From Paraspadella gotoi (lineage: Eukaryota > Chaetognatha), in contig CM119271.1 in the NCBI GenBank assembly GCA_051294375.1, forward strand, positions 15,444,770-15,508,769: a stretch of DNA of 64,000 bases. Reading direction: 5' to 3'. Within the stretch, counting starts at the first letter, position 1, and each line of letters starts with the position of its first letter. A program made the translations under genes and the position numbers. Shown here one piece after another: positions 35,801-47,800 of the stretch. The notes beneath the pieces were generated by a model, which saw only the letters and a list, made by a program, of their open reading frames with translations, ran no database searches and was not told where the DNA came from.

Positions 35801-38170
35801 ACATACGCTTATAATGATTAATGATGATAAATATATTGTAAAACATAACAATAATAATATTAGTATTTTAGTAATTCAAAAAATACTTTTCAACTTTCGA
35901 ACCTTTAGCAATCCATCCACAAGACTCCAGAGTCGCTGAGGGACGACGACGGGATCCGCGTCCGTCGATCGACAATCGGGATGACGATCGAGGACGGAGC
36001 CGAGGCGGAAGTCCGCGTCGGCGGCGGCGGCGGCGGCGGCAGCGGCGGAGTCGGCGCCGCAGTCGAGGGAAGGACAGAGATGCCGGAGGTTATCGCGGGC
36101 GATTGAGAGGGAGAAGAGCGTCGAAGCGGCGGAGGAAATGACCTGAAAAAGAGAAAAATGCCGTCAACTGTATATTCCCACCGAAAAATATATAATAGAA
36201 CTCGCCTCTCTAATCCCGATCCCCAGCGACTCTGAAGGGACGGCCACGCCCATCGCGTAGGCGATCGTCGGCGCCACGTCGATCTGTTCCACTTCGCGGA
36301 TCGGCGTTGGTTTAGGAGGCGACGGCGTCGTTGTAGAATTATGCTATTAGCCAAAAAAAAAGTCATAAAACTAACTTTAACATACATAATAATTTTTTCA
36401 TTATTGACGAACCAATCTGTGAGAAAAAAAGAGCAAGGGAGTCTTGGTCTCTTCGTCGGTGCTGCCACCGTGAGACCCGAGGTTCGACATCCCGTGGTCG
36501 CCGGTGACGACGACGAGCGTGGAAGAGGAGGAAGAAGAGTCGAGACGTGCGACGCCTTCGACGATGCGGCGAATGACCAAATCCATTTCCTGTCGTCATT
36601 GTCTCATTTCATCCACTTTTCCCATCACAATGACAATCTCTCATTACTCCGCACCTTGAGCTTCCCAGGAACGAGCGGGGACTTGGGCCCCCAAACGTGT
36701 CCGATGTGATCCAGACCCAAATAATGAAGGACCAGGAGATTCCAAGTCTTCGTCGGCGAAAGAAGAGAATCCAGATGACGAGTCACGTTGGAGTCGACGA
36801 CGGTGAAGTCGTTCACGAAAAACGATGTCGTGCCTGTGAACAATGATTCTCATTCCTTTATTCATTCATTCAATCTTTATTTCAGTTAATTTGATTGTTC
36901 AATCATTCTTTAACTCCTTTTTTTAATTGATTCATTCAATGTTTCACTCATTCTTTCATTAATTTTTAGCTAATTATTTCGCATATTTTTTGAATCTATT
37001 TTAACAAATAAACCATTTTTTTATTTTAAACATTAAAACCTCCATTTTAACATTATGTTCTTAAACCATGAGGCGCCACTCCTACCATCAAACCTTCGTA
37101 CTCGTCGAACTGCCCAGGGAAGAGCTTCAGCCAAGTATCGTCTCCGTAAAAGGCTGTCCTTTTCCCGGCGGCCTTCGCTCCGGCGACCACGTTCTCGGCG
37201 CCGGACGCCGACGCGAAAAAGTTGAGGACGACGTCGGCAAAACCGGAAACGGCGCCGGAAGTAAGGGCCTTGACGCGCGGGAGGGTGACGGTAGGCGGAC
37301 GGGCGAGTGAAGCGAAGCCTGGCGCAAAATTGAATGTAGTTATGATTTATGAATTAATGAATGAATAAATAATGAATTGAATGAATCAATTAACGCAGCT
37401 GACATTACCCAGGTTAAGCCCGCAACTTCCAGGTCCATAAATTAAATTAACTTACTGAGAAATGAACAATATTAAACAGGTTGCCAATAAAAACAAATGA
37501 TAGACCCAGTCATTCAATAAATGTTTAAACAAAAAAAAAACATTTCCCAACGCCTTCCCGCGCCGCAACGACTCGTCGACGAACGCCATCGACGACGAAG
37601 CCTCATCCTTTCCAGGAAACACATTGTCGAGTCTGAGGGCGTCACGACGATGAGGACGACGTTGTCGAAGGGCGCGCCCTCTGCAGCGAGGCACTTCCGG
37701 TGGAAGGCGAACGAGTGTCGTCGAACGAAGCGGTCGAGGGCTGAGGGATTCAAAGGAAGATTGAAGCAGAGTTCATTTCAAATGAGATTAGAGTTTCTCA
37801 ATCTTATTTGCATATTGCCGCCGTTTACATTATTTTACATTATTTTTTTACATTTTAATTTGTTAGTTCTTTTATTACTTTAAACAAAGTTTAATAATAA
37901 TTAAATTTTCCGAAATTCAAAGATTACACATTACTCCATTAATTATTACAATAATCTACGTTGATGTCCAAAAGATAAAATTAGGCTCGACTCTAAAACG
38001 ATTTTAAATAACTAACTTTGGGCGTCTCCGGTGGGGAGAGCGTCGGAGAGAGCGAGAGGAATCCCCTGAGAAAAGAAAGGTGGCGGCGAGAAAGAACAGT
38101 CGCCAACGTCGGCAAACTCGGCGTCGGCATCATTCGCCGATCGAGGCTTCCAATCACTCTTTACATTCTT
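31704..38170 (-). CDS. PIGG: GPI ethanolamine phosphate transferase 2
   Basis: An ER membrane enzyme that adds ethanolamine phosphate to the second mannose of GPI anchors. Exons on - follow the family order. First comes an N-terminal anchor (about 38000-38170), then the catalytic alkaline-phosphatase-like domain: DALRLDNVF (37600s), FYGDDTWLKLFPGQF (37100s), LHYLGLDHIGH (36700s), GDHGMSNLGSHGG (36480s) and VEQIDVAPTIAYAMGV (36260s). Multi-helix C-terminal segments follow: SFVEEEHFSWFF (35210s), GVKWSDLPTISFFLDSSDG (33500s), IDASASTVGLKSHAPL (32540s) and RYHLFVWSVFAPKLL (31800s), ending at 31704. PIGO is the alternative, but the FVEEEH and LGLDHIGH words fit PIGG. One base appears missing just before the catalytic Asp (near 37648). 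Exon limits in the mid-membrane part are approximate. Confidence 0.88.
33070..33255. repeat. 45-bp minisatellite in a PIGG intron
   Basis: Four units of about 45 bp (AATGTTTACGATGTATTTAA plus AAAGAAAAAGGC). The length is a multiple of three, so a repetitive open frame runs through it on +; it is not a gene. Confidence 0.9.
33585..33855 (-). repeat. dispersed repeat R1, reverse copy in PIGG intron
   Basis: Reverse complement of 17416-17761 from GGTACAACCAATAT through AAGTTATCTTGCCCCT and TACCTGGCTTCCCTTTCAAT to AGTATTAGATCGGGGAATA. Confidence 0.75.
34855..34930 (+). repeat. 75-bp repeat (again at 43275-43345)
   Basis: Both copies start TTAATTTTAATTGATTATCA and end near TCACGTGATAT. The copies lie 8.4 kb apart, one in a PIGG intron and one near the hnRNP gene. 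Confidence 0.7.
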
Positions 38171-38331
38171 GTCTTCATTTCTCTTCACTTTTTTATCATC
38201 ACGAAACTAAAATGATCATTTCAACAGGAATAATTGACAACGACAACAAGGCCAAAATATATCCTAGTAGATTTAAAACTAAATAATACAACGTGTCGAT
38301 TACGTTGTCTCTCGCGTAATGTCACGTCATT

Positions 38332-41300
38332 TCAAGTCATGTCCAAAACGTGGACGTCGGTTTGCAAGAGAATGTTTCTCGGCAGAGGTCGCGGACAAGG
38401 AGAGAGAACGGTGATGACGCCCCGATCCAAATCCACGTTCGTTATCAGCACGAAACCTGAGATAATGTTCAAGTGTAACTACTTAAATACTTTCTTTGTC
38501 ACTAATTCCACACTTATTTTACTATTTGTCTCTCGTATTCCTTTTTACACTAACTAGTAACTAGCTCTTGTTGTTTTTTTATTTTTTAATATTGGTACGT
38601 AATTAACGGTCTTTTATTCGAATTAAACGATATGAATCTTTAACCCGTCAAACCATCAAAAACCTTGACCCACATTTCCTCTCCCACCATCGCTAAAACT
38701 CCTCAACCCACCCGCGACGTTCGTCCCCACAGCCTCGTCCGGTTTCTCCGCCATCGAGAGACTGAAGAGTTTGTTGAGGATCTGCGAACCGGGCTGAACG
38801 GGCACGAGCTTGAGGCTGTGATCCTCGGCCTTCATCCCGGCGGGCAGACAGGACGAGGGCAGATTGGGCACGCCCACTTTGAAGAGCTTGACGTCGGCGA
38901 GGCGGACGTCGAACGAGTGGGGAAAGAGTTTGCCGCCGACGCCGTGGAAATAGGCGCGGGTGACGCGTTGACGAGACTCGTTGCGGAACTCGGGCGTCCG
39001 CTCGATGACGCCGCCCGATTTGGGTTGGAGGACGCACTTCACGAATCTTTCAACGACAGAGGGGGAGTTAAAAATGAATCCCGTTATCAATTGTCGTTCA
39101 TTTGATCTTTCATGAAAGGGAACTGACTTGGGTAAATCTCTCTCCAACTCCTTGAAGAGTCTCTCTTGATCGAGGACGACGACGACATCGATCTCGAACT
39201 CCTTCGCCGCGAAAAGGATGCTCTGGTAGCCTCCGCCGCGAATCCAACTAAAAGATAAAAGTAAATAATATTAAATATTAAATATTGATTAACATTAAGC
39301 TGACAAAGTGGTTGATCACCCGCAGGAGTTGACGATGAGTCCCCCGACGGCTGCTTTACGATTGGCGCGACAGCGGAGGTCGACGGCGGCGGCGAGGCGG
39401 GAGATGCATTGGTTGTAGAGGGGGAGATTGTCCGCTGGGGAGGTGTGGCCGAAGTGGTAAACGAGGGGCGCCTGAAGGGGTTTTCGTGAAAAAAGTGAAT
39501 GAATGAATGAATAAATGAGTGAATAAATAAATTAATGAATGAATGCCTATGATTGTCTCAGCCAAACCTGCAAGGAGAATCCCTCGTCGATATCGGCCGG
39601 GCGCTCCACCAAATTTGCGCCGATGGTCGTGGGGACTGAGATCTCTCCTTGCCCGACGTCGAGGTCGACGAAGACGGGGGCGCGCCCCATGCGGACGGCG
39701 TAGTTGAGCAAGATGCGGCAGAGGGTGCTCTTGCCAACGTCTTGGGGGCCGACGACCATGAGACGGGGGCCGCGTTGACCTTTATTGGCGAGTCGAGACA
39801 TTCAATGCAATTTAATGACAATGGATCGTTTTTTTTTCGTGGACTAAAATCTCCGAGACGATCTTTTCTATTTGCATTCATAAGTACCCAGTTTGTCGGC
39901 CTTCTCCCTCATCTGCTCCAACGCGACGTGGTCGTTCAGATAAATGATCATGGGCGAGTCTTTCGAGGTGTAGGCCACTTCCGTCTTTCCCTCCAACAGA
40001 ACCACGCAGCCGTGCCAAGTGTAGACAGCCGTCGTCTGACCGCCTGACGAAGAGGAAGGGAAGAGAGGATTCCCAGTTTCATTTTCAAGTTGTCACAGAA
40101 GAGTCTCACTATAGCGAATTAGCGATGCTTTGTTCTCTCGCTAATATAACTTATCTATGGATTGCTTCAAAAATAAATGCGTTTGCTGTAACTGTTGACA
40201 GTTGATCATTTTATAAAAATTATTCAAAAGTTTTTTTAATTAAAATATTTAATTTAAATTTTTAATTGTGGCGAATCCTAAATTCGCCTCCCGTATAATC
40301 TGGTTCAACTGAGCTCGTCCCATTAGCTTTGAAAGCTTAGTACTCGCTTACTAACCGGGTTCAATCCCCTAATGGTCACGCTGGTTAAGTGCGATGGTGC
40401 TTGCATAAACACGCCAATGACATGGGGGCGTCACTAAGGCGGGCCAGAATTTAACATTTTTACAATATGAAAAAGTCGGAAATAAAAGTCAGTACTACAA
40501 ATTTCAAAAATTTTAATAATAAATGGGCTAAAATTTGAAAAAAACCATCATCATCATCATTCATTATAACATCGCAGGAGTATCAGTCTCAACAAAAGTG
40601 GAACCGGATCGGAGGATCGGGCGATCTCCGCGGAAATGGAATCACCGAATCCTGATTGGTCAAGCGGGGAACCGGAATCGACCAATCAGCTTGCAGAATC
40701 CATAAACTGTCAAAATCACTCTTGCCTCTGATCCTCTCTCTCAGATATAAATAGACTTAGCTTTCCTTAGTTTGAGTAGCATTGATCAAGACTCCTGCGT
40801 GTGTCTCACTGTCATCCTCATTCTCAGAATAAATCTCATCTTTGATTTCGTCCCTGGAAATTCATGAGTTTTTCCTTTATTAATTTTCATAGATAAATCA
40901 TTAAAATTTCAAAAAGTTGTAATAATAACCTTCAACTAACTTTTCAAGCTTTATCAGAATCCGTTAAAGAAAATTAAAATTTATTAAAAAATTGTTTTGA
41001 TACTATATAACATAAATGGTGTTGGAGACAAATTCGTGAGGACGTCGAGGATGAAATCCCCTCCAACAATGGCTTCCATACGTTTAACTCTAATATAAAT
41101 CTTAATTTTTTTTTATTTTCATTGTCTTAATAAACACATTAACAATATTTATACCGGACTTGTTAGTTTGTAACCTGTTCCGCCTTAGTGGTCACTGCAG
41201 GTCCAATGCCCTGAGCGCCAGCTGTCGGGAGATACCTTACACCCCGTTGCCATACAATCATTAATTTTTTTTCATTGTTATTAAAGAGCAAGTTTAAAGA

Positions 41301-41582
41301 AGGAAAGGGACCTCTCGTATCTTCTTCGTATCTTTTCTTTCTCCTCAACTCCTCATCCTTCTTCTTTTCTATCTCCTCTTCCTCTTCCTCCTCACCTCTA
41401 AAGACGTATTTCCTCTCACGACACAATTCCGTGCCGAACATTTCCGCGAATCCGTCTTTGATCGTCATCCTCACTTTGCTCTTCGCTTCAACTTCGAATC
41501 TCAACTCAGAGTTTTCCTTCAGGACGAACTTATACGTTTCTCCGCCGCCAGAGTCGTCGTCGTCGTCCTCGGGTCCCGCCAT
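38332..41582 (-). CDS. CLP1: polyribonucleotide 5'-hydroxyl kinase CLP1
   Basis: A nuclear RNA kinase of cleavage factor II and the tRNA splicing endonuclease complex. Seven exons are visible: 41312-41582, 39888-40045, 39568-39779, 39320-39471, 39128-39247, 38712-39046 and 38332-38456. They encode the N-terminal beta domain ([18 protein letters not shown]), the Walker A loop [63 protein letters not shown]-like and the C-terminal [13 protein letters not shown], about 456 aa, the usual length. Exon 1 ends with a Glu/Lys-rich insertion after [10 protein letters not shown]. Exon 2 has two extra bases (ACAC for AC near 40020) that break the frame between AVYT and WHG; every other junction fits. 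The large first intron (40046-41311) carries a SINE and an LTR-like block. Its stop is very near the PIGG start. Confidence 0.93.
40290..40450 (+). mobile_element. tRNA-derived SINE, third family (CLP1 intron 1)
   Basis: CTGGTTCAACTGAGC (A-box-like) and ACCGGGTTCAATCCCC (B box) lie 45 bases apart with an anticodon-arm-like stretch between. The tail contains GACATGGGGGCGTCACTAAGG. Sequence differs from the other two tRNA-like families in the window. Confidence 0.6.
40580..40860 (+). mobile_element. possible solo LTR in CLP1 intron 1
   Basis: A GC-richer block with a TATA-like AGATATAAATAGACTTAG, a downstream CTCCTGCGTGTGTCTCAC and CAGAATAAATCTC: promoter, start and polyadenylation signals in LTR order. 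The last part resembles the end of 22853-23200. Neither clear TG...CA ends nor an internal retroelement was found. Confidence 0.45.
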
Positions 41583-42350
41583 CTTTATTTTTTTCGCTTT
41601 TAACTTCTTTCCTTTCCTTCTCTCTTTCTTTCTTTTTATATTAAGTAAGAAAAAAAGAGTCGATTAATTGTTTTTATTGTTAAATAAACAAACCAACAAT
41701 CGAAAAGCGCAGGGGAAAATAAAATCTGCGGAAACAAAAAATAAAACTTCACTCACGCACACGGAAAAAAAAATGATAAACTCATAACAATTTTTTTTTT
41801 TTTGGATGTATCTTCAACGCGTAATAATTAAATTAGCTTCGCGCATAATTGGCTGCACGTAAAAGGCGGCGAAAAACAGGTGTGTCATGGATGAGAATGG
41901 GCGAGGAGGGTGACGGACATACGGACAGGCGGACGCACACATACACTGGAAAAACAAAAAACAAAAATAATGTAAGCTAGAACTAAAGTTCGCGCGCTTT
42001 CAAAAGGAAAAAAAGGCGATAAAAACAAGGCGCATTGAATTCGTTAAAATACTACGGCATTTTGTAAACATCGCATTTCAAGAGAGAAACTGGGACGAAT
42101 TAAAGAGGGAAGGGAGATTAGGAGGAAAGAGAGCAGAGAAAAGTAAAGACCAACCAGGAGAAAATCGGAAGGAGAAGAAGAAGAAGGGAAATGGCGAAGA
42201 TTTTGACCCGAAAAAAAATGAGTTATTAAATATTAAGAGGGAGAGAGAGAGAGAGAGAAGAAAAATGAGATATTAAATATTAAGAGGGAGATTGAAAAAT
42301 CGATCGTGCGGACGATCGAACGGGACGGATCCCCCCCCCACAGCTTGGCA
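41583..42350. other. intergenic DNA, CLP1 promoter side and hnRNP 3' flank
   Basis: No gene. A purine-rich tract near 42230-42262 (GAGAGAGAG) and two copies of GAGATATTAAATATTAAGAG-like sequence near 42220 and 42265 lie just beyond the hnRNP stop. Confidence 0.5.
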
Positions 42351-43996
42351 TCAATAAGGTCGACCCCTGCCGCGGCCCCGCGGACCTCGGGCCATTTTCC
42401 CGCCGCCCCTGGTCGGGAAGCCGCCGTAAGGAGGGTAGCCCATCGGGGGATAAGGAACCGGGTAGCCGTAGGGGTTGGGGAAGAGAGGGTAGCCGGGTGG
42501 GTAAGGGCCGCCTCGACCCCGCATAGGCATGCCCCGTCCCCGCGGGGGCGCGCCTCGCATACCCCACGCGTTGAGTTGCGGAACGGCCTTCTTCACGTCG
42601 CAACTCTTTCCACCGATTTCCTGAGTTGGGGAAGAATAATTAAAAAAAATATATTTGAATAATTTATTCATCATTTATTAATGATGATAATGATTATTGT
42701 GGCTTGCAGACTCTCAACCTGTTTCTGCAACCCCTTGGCGGTGGCCGCGTCGCACGAGGCCGAATCTACGAAGGTGACGAAGCAAAATCCCTGGGAAGAT
42801 TAAATTTTTAATTAAGTTACTAATCATCGTCATCAATAATTGTATTAATTTACAAAAGTCAAAAAAACCTTGTGAATCTTCTTCTCCTGATCCTTCATGG
42901 GAATCTCCATCTTTTCGATTTCACCGAATTGAGAGAAATGAAGTCGAAGTTGGTCTTCATCGACTTCTGGTCCGAATCCTCCAACGAAGATCTTCTTGAT
43001 TCTCTCTCGGGCGGCGGCTCGCTTAGGCTCGATCTTCTTGTTGTTCAGGGAATGAGATTCTTCCGCCAAAACCTTTTTTTTTTAATGTTTGGGTAATAAA
43101 TTAATCGTTATTCATATTTGGTTCCAAGGTTAATAAAGAGAAGGGGGGTTAAATCACTGCTCTAAGTTAAACAACGGATATATCTCCAAAGTTGTGAGTC
43201 GCATCACATCAAAAAACAAACGCTTGTCAACATCTATTTGTGACTGGTTTAATAAAACATTGAATTATATTCTAATTAATTTTAATTGATTATCATTACG
43301 CATTAATTTTTTATATCAACTCTTTTTCCTCCTCACGTGATATTATTATAATAGTCAGTATCGGGGTTTTAAGAGTTGATCTGCAGATTGGTGCTAAATA
43401 AATGGTGATGCTAATGGCTGCCCGTATATTTTCTGCAGGTTACGAATCATTATGGCTGAACTGTCTTTGAACCACTGACAAACATTAAGCCGATCCATTC
43501 CGTATCAAGGCGAGTCATCCAAAATCCACAAACGCTCTTAAATTTCCAAAACGACCGAAGGAAAAAACTCACGAGGGCGACGTTTTCGGGCGACTCGAAA
43601 AGAACGAAGCCGAATCCGCGCGAACTTCCCGCCGCGTCGACTTTAATGGAAGCGTCCTGACAAATACATAAATTATAAAATTGATAAGCATTAAATAATC
43701 AAAAATTTGATGAACAGTGACCACTCACGATGACAACGCCGAATCTCTCAAAATATTCCCGCAGCTGCTCGACCGTGGTCTCCCAGGTGAGGCCGCCGAC
43801 GAAGAGTTTGCGATCGTCGTTCTCGAATTTGTTGGAGTCGATGCTTTCTTCCAGTTCCATTTCCGTCTCCAACTCCGTCGATTCTGTAATATGTCATTTA
43901 ATTCAGTTTAATTTTGATTAATTGTTAATTAATTAATTAATTGTTAAACTCACCGGTTTCATTTCCGTTGGGCGCGAGATGTAAAGCGTCTCCCAT
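42351..43996 (-). CDS. hnRNP A/B-like RNA-binding protein (275 aa)
   Basis: A nuclear RNA-binding protein of the HNRNPAB/HNRNPD/Drosophila squid type, involved in mRNA packaging, splicing and localisation. Six exons, 43954-43996, 43729-43883, 43573-43656, 42869-43072, 42719-42790 and 42351-42620, join without a break. An acidic N-terminus precedes RRM1 (KLFVGGLTW from 40, RGFGFVLF at 79-86) and RRM2 (KKIFVGGFGPEVDE from 120, GFCFVTF at 163-169). The 89-residue tail is rich in Gly, Pro, Arg and Tyr (RGRGGPYPPGYP), as in this family, and could drive phase separation or act as a nuclear import signal. Most internal introns are in phase 0. Alternative: a TARDBP- or Musashi-type protein, but the linker between the RRMs fits hnRNP A/B-D better. 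Confidence 0.88.
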
Positions 43997-44889
43997 TTTT
44001 TAAATTTTTTTAAATAAATAATTTCCGTTCAAAATATATTAAATGGACTTACGGTTACTTATGGTCTCGAACCGCTGCGTTTAAAACGTTTAAAAATTAT
44101 TTGCTTTAAATTTGTTTTTATTTACTTGAGAATTAGATTGGTTTTGTTTTTACGAATTTACGAATTTATCAAACATGCAAAGTATATCATTTATCAAGAC
44201 ACAATTAATATGAATATTAGTTTAAACAATGAAGAGGTTATTAAGTCAAAGGGTTCCGCGGACCAAAGAAAGACAAGCATTTTTTTCGTTTACTATTTCA
44301 TTTAAGTTTTTTTAAATAAAATTTACGATAAAAGTTATTAAAAAAAGTTGTCAAACGAAAACTTATGAATGAACGGATGAAGTTGTAGCCAAGTCTGCTA
44401 AGTTTTGTTTTGTTTCTGTGCCTAGAAAAAAAAACCGAATGATTTACAAATCAAAAACTTTTTTTTTCAAATCAATTATCAAATATTTACAATAATACAT
44501 CTTTACACGCAAATTCAATGACCTAATTTCGATTATACTCATACAACGCAGATATTTAGAATCGACCAAAAAAAAAAAAAAAACCCCAAAAAACGACGCG
44601 AATAAATAATCTAGCAACCTTCACCGCGATTTTTGTTGCGAGACTGGAAAAGTGAGTTTTTTTTAAAATTCAATTTGTGGGAACTAAAATTTCCGTTATG
44701 GTAATATGTATATTTCTCCGAAAATACTCAGTTTAGTGTTCATCTTGGTTTCTTCGCCTTCAAAACTCTTTAATGATTGCGATTCTATATATAATGTTTT
44801 CTTCGTAGTTTCTGTCTTCTTTTCATTTACTTTTTTCTTTCCACGATTTCCTTTCCTCCTTTTTTTTTCTTTTCTTTTCTTCTCTTTTC
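43997..44889. other. intergenic DNA upstream of the hnRNP gene
   Basis: AT-rich, with no gene. Contains the hnRNP promoter region and the NUP153 3' flank; the pyrimidine-rich stretch 44815-44890 would be purine-rich in the NUP153 transcript. Confidence 0.5.
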
Positions 44890-47800
44890 TCAAGTCTTCC
44901 TCTTGATCTTTCTCACGGCCTTCACCACTTTCCTTCCCGGCGTCCCTGACGACGCCGTCACGTTAAAAGGGTTCGATGCGCCAAAGGCTGGCGCCGCTCC
45001 GGCGCCGAACACGAACGGACTGCCGCCCTGCGGCGCCGGTTGTTGTTGTTGTGGCGGCACGGGCTGGCCACCGAAAGTAAACAAACCGCCGGTGGGCGCG
45101 GCGGCGGCGCCAAAGTTGAAACTGGGCGTTGGTTGAAAGGCGGTCGAAGGCGCGGTAGAGACGGCGTTGCCAAAAACTGGCGCCGCGGCTCCGGGAGCGT
45201 TACCGAACATGGGCGCCGGGGCGCCGCCAAATACGGTTCCCGTGCCGAAGACCGGAGCGGGAGCGGCGCCCTGAGTCATTGACGGCGTCGCGAAGACCGA
45301 AGTCGACGGCGTCGGCGTTCCGAAAGTCGGAAAGGGCGAAGCCGAGGTCGAAGGACCAAAAGCCATCGCGTTGGACGGCGTTGAGGCGTTTTTGCCTCCG
45401 ACGGCGCCGCTTGACGTCCCGGCGCCAAAGGTAAAGAGGCCTATATTGGATTCGGCGCCCTTGGAAGAGGACGCGGTCGATGCAGTGGCATCTCCGGATC
45501 CAAAGGTGAAGACCGGTTTGGGCGCCGGATTTTGGGCCCCGAAATTGAAGGTCGGAACGGACGACGCCGATGACTCAGTTTTTGGAAGTGAAAACTGAAA
45601 ACCCGGCGCTTTTTTGCCGCCGGGTTCTTTGTCGCCGTCGTCGCCTTCTTTGTGCGATCTTTTCAAACCCGACGCCGAAAAGGAAAAGGTCGGTGGCTGA
45701 GAGGAACCGGCGCCGAGGAAGGAGGACGAAGCCGTCGTTGTTGTTGTAGAGGAAGAAGAACCGAAAGTAAAGAGAGACGGCGCCGACGCAGCTTCGCTAG
45801 GTTTAGAAGTGACGGCGCCGAATGTGAAGAGCGGCTTGGCGGCGTCGGCGGCGGAGGGTGCGGAGGAAACGGTGGGAGCGGAGGCGGAGGAAGAGACAGT
45901 CGGAGTGGAAGTGAGAAAAGAAGAAGGAGACGAAGATGTGGCGGCTAAAATTGGTTTCGTCGTTGTTGTCGTCGTCTTCGCGCCGAACTGAAACAAAGGC
46001 GGCGTCGTCGTCTTTGTCGTTGCGTCGCCGGCGCTGGCGCCAAAGGAGAACGAAGGCGCTGAAGATTTGGCGGCGTCGGTGCCAGAGGTTTCGCTGACGC
46101 CGAAACGAAGAGTTGGTTTAGTCGACGGCGTCGAGTTGGATGACGCGGACGACGCCGACTTCTCAGCCAAATTCGTCGTCGACGAGGATTTGGAGGAATC
46201 GCCAAAGACGAAGGTTGGTTTGGAGTCGGAGGTGGGAGCCTGCAAGAGGTAAGGAATAAAAGGTTGAGGTCCAAGAGAACTTATTATTTTAATGAATGGA
46301 TAATTTAGTAATATAATATACATAGTATTTAGGATATCCTTAGGATACACTTATTAGAGTCATTAGGAATTAGTTATATAACCGAGACTTAATTCGCAGA
46401 CAGATTAGATCACTATTATTTGATTACTTATTAGACAAATTAGCTCAATTTTGACTTAATTTTGCCTTCCATCAAAAACCTGAGATTCCGATTTGGACGA
46501 AGATCCGAAAACGAAACCAGTGGTCGACGCCGACGTCGTCGTCGTTTTGTCAGAAGAATCGGCGCCGGATCCGGCGGGACCGCTCGTGCCAAACTTGATG
46601 GCAGTTGTGGGGGCAATGGAGGAGGCGGGGGCGCCGAACTTGAAGCCGCCAGTGGTTGCTGAGGATGTGGACGACGTTGCGGCGCCAAACTTGAAACCTT
46701 CCGAAGATGACGGAGTTGAACCCGCGGTGCCGAATTTGAAACCTTCGGAGGATGTAGACGCCGCGGTTCCAAACTTGATGCTGCTGGAAGAAGACGATGA
46801 AGACTCTGCGGTCCCAAACTTTATCCCCCCGGATGTTCCAAATTTGAGGCTGGCGTCGGTCGCGGCGCCGCCTGCCGTCGAGAGTTTAAATCCCGGCCCA
46901 GAAGAGGCGAAGGCGGCGGCGTTGATTTTTGGACCTCCGGACGAGGTCGCCGCCTCCGGAGCCGCAGAGCAGCTCTTGGCAGCGCCGGGCTTTCCGGCGC
47001 CGCAACAGACGCAGATTTCTTTCTCGGCTTCGTTGGGAACCATGCAAGTGTCGCAAGTCCACTTTTTCTTCGCGGCGCTACCGCCGCTGCTGAGGGGGCG
47101 TGGTTTGGCGGTCCGCAACAGACGCAGGAATCGGCGTCGGCTTCGTTGGGTACGAGACAAGTGTCGCACGTCCATTTGGGTCCTTCCGACTTCTTCGGCG
47201 GAAAGAGAAGTTTGGAGTCGAAAACGGGTTTTGGCCTCAGGTTTGGAAAGGAAGAGGTCGCGTCGTCGTCGTCTTTCCTCCGGGTCTCGCCTCTTGACAA
47301 GCCACGCACTTATCCGCCTCCGGTTTGTTGCTCAACATACAAACTCCGCAAGACCAAGATCCAGTTGCTGGTTTAAAAGCGTCGCCGAAGCCGATCGCCG
47401 GTTTCGCCGGCTTCGCAGCGGCTGCGGCTGCGGCCTTAGAATCGGGCGTCTTGCCTCCGGGTTTGGCGGTCGAGCACGCCGGGCATTTGTCGGCATCGGG
47501 TGCGTTTCTCATCATGCAGGTCGGGCACTCCACGAGCCGGTGGGGTTTTGAAGAGATCTCCGAAGCCAGAGACTTTGGGTTTGGGAGGAGGAGGAGTTTC
47601 GACAACGGGATCCGAGTCGACTGCGCCTTCGTCGTCGTCGTCATCGTCGCTGCTCGAAAGAACGAGGACCTAAAAGAAGGGAGGGGAGAAAGAAAATTTA
47701 TCACTTCGTTAAAAACTTTGATACATAACAAACAAATACATAAATTGACACATTGACATCTAGATTGCTTGGTGATTAGAACTCTTTGAACCATTGACAA

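Noticed and set aside
46493-47551. 352-codon open frame on + over NUP153
   Set aside because: It is the antisense shadow of the GC-rich FG-repeat and zinc-finger exons; the - strand carries the conserved motifs.
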